Assembly (NCBI RefSeq): GCF_022770205.1
Contig: NZ_JALEIK010000027.1
Coordinates: 1 to 64,000, forward strand
Direction of reading: 5' to 3'
DNA: 64,000 nt
Source: Helicobacter sp.
GTDB lineage: Bacteria > Campylobacterota > Campylobacteria > Campylobacterales > Helicobacteraceae
The translations under genes were made by a program, and so were the position numbers. The notes below the pieces were generated by a model, which ran no database searches, was not told the origin of the DNA, and saw only the letters and a program-made list of their open reading frames with translations. Positions 48,540-56,964 of this stretch are shown piece by piece (within the stretch, counting starts at the first letter, position 1; every line of letters starts with the position of its first letter).

Positions 48540-49931
48540 GTGTGCAAGGAAAGTTGCCAAGCCAACAAAGATAGGAGTTGGAATGAGGAATGCGCAGTTG
48601 TGGGCGTGTATAATGCGCAAAATGCAGCAAGTTTAGCGTATTACTCTCTTTTTTCTATGCAGCACAGAGGACAGGAAGCCTCTGGAATTGCCACAAGCAA
48701 TGGAGAAAAAATCACAACGATTAAAAATCACGGCTTAGTGACAGAGGTTTTTTGTGATGAAAAGCTTAATAAACTTAAGGGTTTTAGTGCAGTAGGGCAT
48801 AATCGTTATTCCACTGCTGGTGGAGATTCTATTGCTGATGCGCAACCGATTTTTGCACGCTATGATTTGGGTGAAGTTGCCATTGTGCATAATGGAAATT
48901 TGACAAATGCGCGCAAAATTCGTGATGATCTTATCAATGAGGGTTCTATTTTTCAAAGTTATATGGATACGGAAAATCTTATCCATTTAATCGCTAGATC
49001 GCAACAAGAAAATTTGATTGATAGGATTAAAGAGGCGGTAACAAAGCTAGAGGGCGCATTTTGTTTTGTGATTTTAAGTCGTAAGAAGATGTTTGTCATT
49101 CGTGATAGAAATGGATTCCGTCCTTTATCACTTGGTGGAATTACAAATGCTGATGGGAGTCAAGGCTATGTAGTTGCTAGTGAAACTTGCGCTTTTGATC
49201 TAGTGGGTGCAAAATATATCCGTGATGTAGAGCCGGGTGAAATGTTAGTGTTTTCTGAAAAAGGAATGGAATCGCATAGCATTATGCCTAAAAACCCTTA
49301 TCCTTGCGTGTTTGAGTATGTGTATTTTGCGCGCCCTGATAGTAGAGTTTTTGGGCATTTAGTGTATGATGTGCGTAAGAATATGGGAAGGGAGTTAGCA
49401 AAGGAAAATCCTGTGGAAGCGGACTTAGTTATTCCTGTGCCTGATAGCGGAGTGGCAGCTGCGCTTGGGTATTCTAAGCAAAGTGGAATCCCTTTTGAGT
49501 TAGGAATTATCCGTAATCATTATGTGGGAAGGACTTTTATTGAGCCAACCCAACACATTAGAGAGCTAAAGGTGCGTTTAAAGTTGAATCCTATTAGAGA
49601 GTTGATTGAAAATAAACGCGTGATTGTGATTGATGATTCTATTGTGCGTGGGACTACAAGTCGTCAAATTGTAAAAATTCTGCGCGATTGTGGAGCAAAA
49701 GAAATCCATCTAAAAATTTCTTCACCGCCTACAATTTCTCCTTGTTTTTATGGAGTGGATACCCCAAATAAAGAAGAGTTGATTAGTGCTAAAATGAGTG
49801 AAGAGGAAGTGTGTCAGTTTATTGGTGCGGATTCTTTGGCGTTTTTATCGCTTAAGGGATTAGAGCGTAGTATTAACACACAAGGCTATCAATATTGCCA
49901 AGCTTGTTTTGATGGTAAATACATTGTCTAA
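48540..49931 (+). CDS. purF: Amidophosphoribosyltransferase
   Basis: ECAVVGVYN, MQHRGQEASGIA, VIDDSIVRGTTSRQIV; GTG start. Confidence 0.97.
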   Translation: MCKESCQANKDRSWNEECAVVGVYNAQNAASLAYYSLFSMQHRGQEASGIATSNGEKITTIKNHGLVTEVFCDEKLNKLKGFSAVGHNRYSTAGGDSIADAQPIFARYDLGEVAIVHNGNLTNARKIRDDLINEGSIFQSYMDTENLIHLIARSQQENLIDRIKEAVTKLEGAFCFVILSRKKMFVIRDRNGFRPLSLGGITNADGSQGYVVASETCAFDLVGAKYIRDVEPGEMLVFSEKGMESHSIMPKNPYPCVFEYVYFARPDSRVFGHLVYDVRKNMGRELAKENPVEADLVIPVPDSGVAAALGYSKQSGIPFELGIIRNHYVGRTFIEPTQHIRELKVRLKLNPIRELIENKRVIVIDDSIVRGTTSRQIVKILRDCGAKEIHLKISSPPTISPCFYGVDTPNKEELISAKMSEEEVCQFIGADSLAFLSLKGLERSINTQGYQYCQACFDGKYIV

Positions 49932-49940
49932 GGGTGATAT

Positions 49941-50903
49941 GTGAAACAAATGCTAACATTTGGACGCTATTGTAAAAGGCGTTTTGGACAAAGGGTGCGT
50001 AAAATTCCCATTGCGCTTGCTGGCTTTACCTGTCCTAATATTGATGGGAGTGTGGCGCGTGGCGGCTGTATCTTTTGTAAGAATGAAAGTTTCTCTCCCA
50101 CGCTTGATAAAGAACCTAAAGTGCGTTTGACAATGCACCCTAATATGAAAGAAAATCCGCTTTTAGATATGCAATTAAAGCAACTCCATAGTCAGTTTAA
50201 ATGGCAGAGTGAGTTTCACTACAATAAATTTGGCGTGGCTAAATATATGATTTATTTTCAGTCTTTTACCAACACTTATGCGCCTTTTGATACGCTGCAA
50301 AAACTTTATACAGAGGCTTTAAGTCTGCCAAATGTTGTGGGAATGTCTATTGGCACGCGCACAGATAGTATAGATTTAAGGATTCTTGATTTTCTAGCAG
50401 AGCTTGCACAAAAAAAGGGGCAGGAAATCTGGGTGGAGTATGGAATCCAATCCGTGTATGATGAAACTTTAAAGTGTATTAACCGCGGACACGGCACGGA
50501 AAATATGGAGTTTTGCATTAAGGAAAGTAAGAAGCGAGGATTAAAAACTTGTTCACATATTATTTATGGACTCCCAAAAGAGACAAAAGAGATGATGCTG
50601 CATAGTCTAAAAACCGTGCTTGATTGGGGAAGTGATGGAATCAAAGTGCATCCGCTTTATATCATAGAAAAAACTCTGCTTGCAAATTTGTATGCAAAGG
50701 GAGAGTATAAGCCAATTACGCTTAGGGATTATATTGATGTGATTGTAGAATCGCTAAAGATGATTCCACAAAGCGTTGTGATGCATAGGGTTAGTGCGGG
50801 TGTGCGTAATGATACTTTGCTTGCTCCAAAATGGTGTTTTGATAAAAATATCCAAATGCGCGCAATCCGCGACGCACTAAGAGAAGCTGGGATAGAGTAT
50901 TAA
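49941..50903 (+). CDS. TIGR01212/YhcC family radical SAM protein
   Basis: GFTCPNIDGSVARGGCIFCKNESFSP, YFQSFTNTYAP, GTRTDS. Confidence 0.9.
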   Translation: MKQMLTFGRYCKRRFGQRVRKIPIALAGFTCPNIDGSVARGGCIFCKNESFSPTLDKEPKVRLTMHPNMKENPLLDMQLKQLHSQFKWQSEFHYNKFGVAKYMIYFQSFTNTYAPFDTLQKLYTEALSLPNVVGMSIGTRTDSIDLRILDFLAELAQKKGQEIWVEYGIQSVYDETLKCINRGHGTENMEFCIKESKKRGLKTCSHIIYGLPKETKEMMLHSLKTVLDWGSDGIKVHPLYIIEKTLLANLYAKGEYKPITLRDYIDVIVESLKMIPQSVVMHRVSAGVRNDTLLAPKWCFDKNIQMRAIRDALREAGIEY

Positions 50904-50907
50904 AAGT

Positions 50908-50937
50908 TGGAATCGCATTTTGGATTCCATATTTTAA
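50908..50937 (+). terminator. Terminator-like inverted repeat made of TGGAATC / GATTCCA
   Basis: 7-bp stem 50908-50914 / 50923-50929, 8-nt loop, followed by TATTTTAAT. Confidence 0.6.
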
Positions 50938-50979
50938 TAAGTTCTTTAAGAATTTAAAAATAAATAAAAACTAAAATTT

Positions 50980-50995
50980 GGGAATACTTTTTGCT
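50980..50995 (+). promoter_or_regulatory. Sigma54 (RpoN)-like promoter
   Basis: GGGAAT-N5-TTGCT, with correct GG/GC spacing, about 60 nt upstream of the 51056 ORF. Confidence 0.65.
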
Positions 50996-51055
50996 TGTAG
51001 AATGCCAAAGGAATTGTTTAAGTTTAAGGATAAAATCTAAATTTAAGGATCGCAA

Positions 51056-52399
51056 ATGTCATATTGGTATTCTAAGCGTTTGGGCGTTCAGTCTTATGTG
51101 CAAGGTGTAAATTATGGCGCATTAATGCAAGATGCGTTAAATCCGGAAAATAAAAATGCGGAAAATGAAAGACTTAGTATAAGCTCTTCACAAGAGGATT
51201 ATTTCAAAAAGCAACAAATGATTAAAGAGGCAATGCAACAGCTTCAAAACAATGGTTATGTTGAGCCAAAAATTGCCAAAGAAATGGATGTAGAAGCTTT
51301 GAAAGAGAGTTTGCAAAAAGCAAATAATGGCGAGTCATTAGGCGTTGAAATGCTAGGAAATGCGGAATCTAAGGAAGCAAAAAAGCAAAGTTTAATGTCT
51401 GTAAAAAATGAAGCGTTATTAAAGGAATCAACGCTAGCTTCTGCGATTGATATTGAAAATAAGGCGCAAATTCAGCCACAAAATATTTTAGATAAAAAGC
51501 AAGAGCTAGAAACTCAAAAAAAGATGAAGGAGAATGTTTTACAAAGTGTGGAAAATGATGCTTTGATTAAAAGAGAGAGCAAAAAAGATGGAATCCAAAA
51601 TGGAATCTTAGACACAGCCATTGTCCAAACAAGCCCTAAGGCTCCAAGTGGTATTAGTGAAGCAATTAAAAAAGCGCATAATCCCCTAGAAATCACAGAA
51701 AAAAGTGATAAATCCATCAAACAAGCGGTGGAGTTTACCGATGAAGTGAGTGGAAAAAAGGTGCGTGTGCCATTAAGGGATGAGAATGCGCAAAAACTTA
51801 TTGAAAAGTTTGGCTCATTAGAAGAAGCAAGTGATTATGTGAAGGGCTTTTATTATGATGCGGCGTATAAAATGGGGTATTTAAGTGGTGATAGTGATGG
51901 CAATGGGAAAATTAGCTTAGAAGAAGGCGTGCATTTAAAGAGTCTTGTGAGCTTGCGTGATGGGAGTTATTATTCCATTGCAGATAGGGTTGGTGGGGAG
52001 TTGGAATCGCAAAAGAAGTTTTTAGAGCAAGTTGGGTTGATTGATAATCTTAGCGATTTTATTAACCACTCTATCGCACAAGATAGCGACTTTGATGGGG
52101 CGATTACCTTAAATGAGATGATGGGTGATGATGGCAAGGCGGTGCTGTTTAAGGTAGGCGAGCAAGCAAGCGGTAATGTGGAAATGTTTGTGGTTTGGAA
52201 GTTTAACTTTGATTTAAGCAAAGATGGGGAGATTTTGCTAAATCTTGGAGCAAAAGAGGAAGTCAAAGTAGAAGTTGCGGATAAAAAAGATTTAAAGGAA
52301 TATGCGGATAAAAACTATTTAGAAACCCTAGAAGAAAATAAGCGCATAAATGTGTTAAAAAGTGAAGTGCTGTTAAAAAATATGGTAGAGAGTGCTTAG
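51056..52399 (+). CDS. EF-hand-containing hypothetical protein
   Basis: Two canonical 12-residue loops, DSDGNGKISLEE and DSDFDGAITLNE, and a degenerate third, DLSKDGEILLNL. Confidence 0.75.
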   Translation: MSYWYSKRLGVQSYVQGVNYGALMQDALNPENKNAENERLSISSSQEDYFKKQQMIKEAMQQLQNNGYVEPKIAKEMDVEALKESLQKANNGESLGVEMLGNAESKEAKKQSLMSVKNEALLKESTLASAIDIENKAQIQPQNILDKKQELETQKKMKENVLQSVENDALIKRESKKDGIQNGILDTAIVQTSPKAPSGISEAIKKAHNPLEITEKSDKSIKQAVEFTDEVSGKKVRVPLRDENAQKLIEKFGSLEEASDYVKGFYYDAAYKMGYLSGDSDGNGKISLEEGVHLKSLVSLRDGSYYSIADRVGGELESQKKFLEQVGLIDNLSDFINHSIAQDSDFDGAITLNEMMGDDGKAVLFKVGEQASGNVEMFVVWKFNFDLSKDGEILLNLGAKEEVKVEVADKKDLKEYADKNYLETLEENKRINVLKSEVLLKNMVESA

Positions 52400-52486
52400 G
52401 TGGAGCTAAAATCTCTACTGCTTGAAGTTATCTTTTTTGCTGTGGTGATGCTTGCGCTCCTTTGGTATCGGAGTAGGCTTAAATAA
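52400..52486 (+). CDS. Candidate 28-aa single-TM micropeptide (GTG start)
   Basis: VELKSLLLEVIFFAVVMLALLWYRSRLK; GTG directly abuts the upstream TAG. Confidence 0.35.
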   Translation: MELKSLLLEVIFFAVVMLALLWYRSRLK

Positions 52487-52513
52487 GAAGTGTTTAATAA
52501 TTTTAGTTTATAA

Positions 52514-53188
52514 TTGCATTTATTTATCGGGGAATTCTTGCAGACACTTCATCAAGCCTTGCTTTTAAAAAAACTCCATTTGTTGCAATCTTGTGGTTTT
52601 TCTTATTGTGAGCCACCATTTCTAGCACCCACACAGCAAAGATTCCAAAGCCAAAATTCAAGGGATTTAAAAGCGATTGTGGAATCTTGCAAATTGTGCG
52701 CACAAAAATCTTCAGAGCCAAATTTTGGGCTTTGCCATCAAAATTCTAAGTTGGTTTTTGTTACCCTTTTTTCTTTATTTGATAGGCAAATGCGTTTTGG
52801 TTCTAAGGCTTCTATTATGCTAAAAAATATCATTGAAGGCGTGTTTAAACTTTCTTTAAGAGAAGTTTCTATTTTATCTCTTTTAAAATGTGAGATTCCA
52901 AAGCAAAATGAGCAGGAAAGCGTGGAATTGTGTATGGGATATTTTTTAAAGCAGTTGGAATTTTGTGGGGCTAAAACGCTTGTAGTTTTAGGCTCTGAAG
53001 TGTATTATTTTTTAACAAAAGATAGAAATGGTTATAATAGTGTGCAAGGAAAGCTTTTAAAATGGAATCATTATGCGCTGTTTCCAACATTTGCTTTGTC
53101 GCTTCTTGTGCGCCAACCAGAGCTAAAAATCAATGCGCATAAGGAATTTTTGGAATTAAAACGCTTAATGGGAGAGAAATATGCTTAA
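52514..53188 (+). CDS. Divergent family-4 uracil-DNA glycosylase-like protein
   Basis: CKLCAQK, ML..I...FKLSLREVSILSLLKCEIP, CMGYFLKQLEFCGAKTLVVLGSEVYYFL; family-4 layout without the usual catalytic motif. Confidence 0.5.
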   Translation: MHLFIGEFLQTLHQALLLKKLHLLQSCGFSYCEPPFLAPTQQRFQSQNSRDLKAIVESCKLCAQKSSEPNFGLCHQNSKLVFVTLFSLFDRQMRFGSKASIMLKNIIEGVFKLSLREVSILSLLKCEIPKQNEQESVELCMGYFLKQLEFCGAKTLVVLGSEVYYFLTKDRNGYNSVQGKLLKWNHYALFPTFALSLLVRQPELKINAHKEFLELKRLMGEKYA

Positions 53189-54407
53189 GAAAATAATATT
53201 GTGTGTGATAGTGTTTGTGTATCCGCAATTTGCATTGGCAAGTGGAAAATATCTCTCCCCCTTACCTTTGCCAAATACGGAAGTGTTAAATCTTGAGAGT
53301 AAGAGTTGTAACACAAATTGTTTGCGCGATTTGTTGCGTAAGGGGCAAGTGTTTTCTTTTATCGCCAATGTGAATAAAGAGAATCAAAATGATGCCATTA
53401 TCACAGAGTTAAATGCTCTTTTAAGCGCATTAGAAATCTCTGAGATTCCTTATTTTATGGGCACACAAAAGCCATTTTTTAATATCGCATTAATGTTTCC
53501 ACGCAAAAGTGTAGGACGCTATTCTAGCACAACAACAAATGTCGTCTTAAGCTATCTTTTAAGCCAAAAAGGGAGATTTAATTTTGAAATTTTTGATTCT
53601 AAAACGGAATCGTTAGAAGATGTGGAAGCGGTTTTGCAGGCTATTTATGCTAAGGGTTATCGTCAAGTGATTGCCATTGTTACACAAGAGGGGGCAAATG
53701 CTATTAATGCGCTAGATTTTGATATGCTTGTGTTTATTCCAACGGTGCATAAAATGCAACTTGATGAGGCAATTAGGACGCCAAATGTAATTTTTGGTGG
53801 AATCAGTTATGCAGAGCAAATCCAGGAACTCTCTGCGTTAAATCCAAGCGTGCAAGCAGTAAGTTTTTATGACACAAGCCTTATAGGTCAGCAAATGCAA
53901 GCTTACACACAGGAGGCAAATCCTAATCTTGTGTATGCGCAAAGTTTTAATCTCAAGGAGAATCCAAATTCTTCTAAAGAGATAAAAAGTCTAAAAAATA
54001 TATTGCGCTCTACTCGTATTTTTCTAAACACGCCAGTAACAAATTCTAGCATCATTCTCTCTCAAATGACTTATAATGATATTCGTCCTAGTGGAGTGTA
54101 TTCTACGCAAATTAATTACAATCCAAGTTTACTCTCCATCACACAGGAGCGTGATAGGGCAAATATGTATGTTGCAAATTCTATTATGCCGCTTGATGAT
54201 TTGCTTGTGGAGAATGCTAGGTTTTTAAATGCAGATTTAGAATACAATTGGATTAATTACACAACTGCCTTTGGGATTGAATATTTTTATACAAGAAGTA
54301 TGCCCGGAGCAAAGCGTTATTTTAAAGAAAAGATTAAAGAGCAGCAAGTGCAATATGATGTGGAGATTTTGCAGCCTACAAATACGCGTTTTGCTCCTTT
54401 GCAGTGA
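53181..54407 (+). CDS. Periplasmic hypothetical protein (LpoA/periplasmic-binding-fold-like)
   Basis: Signal peptide; alternating alpha/beta pattern NIALMFPRKSVGRYSSTT..., VIAIVTQEGANAIN. Confidence 0.45.
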   Translation: MLKKIILCVIVFVYPQFALASGKYLSPLPLPNTEVLNLESKSCNTNCLRDLLRKGQVFSFIANVNKENQNDAIITELNALLSALEISEIPYFMGTQKPFFNIALMFPRKSVGRYSSTTTNVVLSYLLSQKGRFNFEIFDSKTESLEDVEAVLQAIYAKGYRQVIAIVTQEGANAINALDFDMLVFIPTVHKMQLDEAIRTPNVIFGGISYAEQIQELSALNPSVQAVSFYDTSLIGQQMQAYTQEANPNLVYAQSFNLKENPNSSKEIKSLKNILRSTRIFLNTPVTNSSIILSQMTYNDIRPSGVYSTQINYNPSLLSITQERDRANMYVANSIMPLDDLLVENARFLNADLEYNWINYTTAFGIEYFYTRSMPGAKRYFKEKIKEQQVQYDVEILQPTNTRFAPLQ

Positions 54408-55180
54408 TGGAGATTTTGGAATTGCTGAAAGATTTTCCTAGCGATTTGTTGTTGAGATTTGTGGAGAGTCATCGCATTAAAGGCATTAAAATGGGTTTTG
54501 ATGGGGAAGGTGCTTTGGTGGTTAAGAAATCTAAAAGAATTTCCAAAAAGCATTGTTTGGAGTTTTTAAATGCAAATAGGGATTGGGTGTTGGCACATTT
54601 TAAGGAAATGCAAGCATTTCAAATGCGTGAAAATCAAATGTATTGCTTTGGTGAGTGGCGGGACTTTAATGCTATATGGTTAGAATTAAAGGAAGCAGAA
54701 AGATTGGATAAGGTTTTAATGCGCATACAAAGGGAGTTTAAAAAGTTAGAATCCAAAATGGATTTTAGGGTTTTGCAAATGCTTTGGTGTAATGCAATGA
54801 AAGATTCGCACCATAAAAAGGTGCTAGAGATGCTTTATAAAGAAATGTTAGAATCCTATGTAACAAAACGCTTGGAAGTTTTTACAAAGGCTATGGATTT
54901 ATATCCTAGCAATATAGGGTTTGGTAAAAGCTATCGGCAGCTTGGTTGCTGCTATGCAAAAACGCAGAAAATCCGCTTTTCTTTACGCTTATCCTTAATG
55001 CCAAAAGATTGCATTGATAGTGTCATCATTCACGAGCTAGCGCATTTAAAGTACCAAAACCATAGTAAGGATTTTTGGAATTTTGTAGAAAAATTTGATG
55101 CAAATCCTAAAAGAGTGCAATCTTGGCTTGATGCACATTGGGAAAATTTACGCATTTATTATAAGGTTTTTAAGCCTTGA
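54404..55180 (+). CDS. YgjP-like (DUF45) zinc metallopeptidase
   Basis: VIHELAHLKYQNHSKDFWNFVEKFDAN. Confidence 0.88.
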   Translation: MMEILELLKDFPSDLLLRFVESHRIKGIKMGFDGEGALVVKKSKRISKKHCLEFLNANRDWVLAHFKEMQAFQMRENQMYCFGEWRDFNAIWLELKEAERLDKVLMRIQREFKKLESKMDFRVLQMLWCNAMKDSHHKKVLEMLYKEMLESYVTKRLEVFTKAMDLYPSNIGFGKSYRQLGCCYAKTQKIRFSLRLSLMPKDCIDSVIIHELAHLKYQNHSKDFWNFVEKFDANPKRVQSWLDAHWENLRIYYKVFKP

Positions 55181-56214
55181 GAATTAAAAATTTTTTATTT
55201 CAGAGTTTTGCACAAGTCTTTTTTCCTGTTTTTTTGGTGCTGTTTTTTATTGCTTCTGTGGTGATTTTTATCCGTATTGCAGGGGTAACTTTTATAGTAA
55301 AAATTAGCTTTTTGGAGCTTTTAACTTTATATTTTTATACGCTGCCAACAATGCTATTTTTTGTGATTCCGCTAAGTTTTTTTGTGGCGTGTGTGCTTGG
55401 GTTGTCGCATCTTAGTTTTGATTATGAACTTCCTGTGCTATTTGCGCTTGGAATGCCACCACAGCAAATCTTTAAGATTTTTTTGCCCATTGCATTGCTT
55501 GCAAGCGTGAGTTTATTTGTGTTATCTTTTGTGCTAACTCCGCTTAGTGATATTGCCTATCGGCAGTTTTTAGAGGAGCGCAAAAGCAGTATTGATATAA
55601 ATTTGCAAGCTGGAGAGTTTGGACAAAAACTTGGTGAATGGCTTGTGTATGTGCAGAGAGGAAAGAATGATGTTTATGAGAATATTGTGTTGCTATCTTT
55701 ACAAAAGGGTGAAGGCAGTCAAAAAGATGGGCTAATTTTTGCTAAAAGGGTAAGCATTGAAAATATTGATGGCGTGATTGCAGTGCATTTAAAAGAGGGC
55801 AAGATTTATCGTAAAGTTAGCGATGGAATGGAGAGTGTTAATTTTGACAGGATGGTTTTGCGCTCTGTTGTGGATTTTACAGGTGATGGCAATATGGGTT
55901 TGATGGAGTATTGGAAAAGGGCGTTTTATGAGAATCCTAGGCAGGATAAGACAAAGCGGAATCTTAGTATGTATGTGCTGCTTTCCCTTTTTCCGCTCAT
56001 TAGTTTATTTTATTTTCCCTTGCTAGGTGTGAAAAATCCGCGCTATCAAAAGAATTATACAATCCTTCAAACAATGGGTGTGGTTGGGACATTTTTTGTT
56101 TTAATGTATTTAGTAACGACTTATGTGCCGCTCATTGGAATGGTTTTACTACCATTTATTTGGTGCTGTGTGGGGTATGTTTTATACAAACGCTATGTGG
56201 CAAGATTTTATTAA
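55177..56214 (+). CDS. LptF/LptG family LPS-export permease
   Basis: Six-TM YjgP/YjgQ layout; PLSFFVACVLGLSHLSFDYELPVLFALGMPPQQI. Confidence 0.85.
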   Translation: MRIKNFLFQSFAQVFFPVFLVLFFIASVVIFIRIAGVTFIVKISFLELLTLYFYTLPTMLFFVIPLSFFVACVLGLSHLSFDYELPVLFALGMPPQQIFKIFLPIALLASVSLFVLSFVLTPLSDIAYRQFLEERKSSIDINLQAGEFGQKLGEWLVYVQRGKNDVYENIVLLSLQKGEGSQKDGLIFAKRVSIENIDGVIAVHLKEGKIYRKVSDGMESVNFDRMVLRSVVDFTGDGNMGLMEYWKRAFYENPRQDKTKRNLSMYVLLSLFPLISLFYFPLLGVKNPRYQKNYTILQTMGVVGTFFVLMYLVTTYVPLIGMVLLPFIWCCVGYVLYKRYVARFY

Positions 56215-56238
56215 GCCAAGGGGGATTCCATTAAGGCA

Positions 56239-56964
56239 TTGCAAGGTTTTAGGGTAGCAATGCGCATTGCGTATAATGGCGGTGCGTTTTTTGGATTCCA
56301 AAGGCAAAATGGTAGGCAAAGTGTTGCCAATGCATTAGAGAATGTGTTGCATAGTGTGGGAATCTTTAGCAAGATTATCGCAAGTGGGCGCACAGATAAG
56401 GGAGTGCATTCAAGTGCGCAAGTGATTGCTTTAGAGATTCCTTATTTTTGGAAGGATTTGAAGGGCTTACAAGCACTCTTAAACACAAAGCTTGCACCAA
56501 ATATTACCATTAAGCGCATTTGGGAAGTTGATAGGGATTTTCACGCAAGATTTAGTGTAAAAAGGCGGGGGTATTGTTATGTGTTAAGCAAGTATTCTTC
56601 TCCCTTTTTAACGCCGTTTTCCTTGCATTATAATCTAAAAAATCCCAGTTTAATGCAGCAAGCATTAAAGCTTTTTGTGGGCACGCATAATTTTAGTGCG
56701 TTTAAAAAACAAGGAAGCGATGAGAAAACTAGTGTGCGCACAATTTTTAAGGCAGAATTAAGGGAGTTTAAGGGGTTTTGGATTCTGTCTTTTTGGGGAA
56801 ATGGGTTTTTGCGCTCTCAAGTACGTTTAATGGTGGGTTTTTTACTAGAGATTGATCAAGGAAATTTAACGCTAAAGGACTTAGAAGCCCAACTTTTAGG
56901 GGAGAGGCGTTATAGAATCCCTATTGCACCTAATGGTTTATTTTTAAGCCGTGTGGATTATTAA
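56239..56964 (+). CDS. truA: tRNA pseudouridine(38-40) synthase
   Basis: AYNGGAFFGFQRQNG, ASGRTDKGVHSSAQVIAL, FLRSQVRLMVG. Confidence 0.96.
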   Translation: MQGFRVAMRIAYNGGAFFGFQRQNGRQSVANALENVLHSVGIFSKIIASGRTDKGVHSSAQVIALEIPYFWKDLKGLQALLNTKLAPNITIKRIWEVDRDFHARFSVKRRGYCYVLSKYSSPFLTPFSLHYNLKNPSLMQQALKLFVGTHNFSAFKKQGSDEKTSVRTIFKAELREFKGFWILSFWGNGFLRSQVRLMVGFLLEIDQGNLTLKDLEAQLLGERRYRIPIAPNGLFLSRVDY

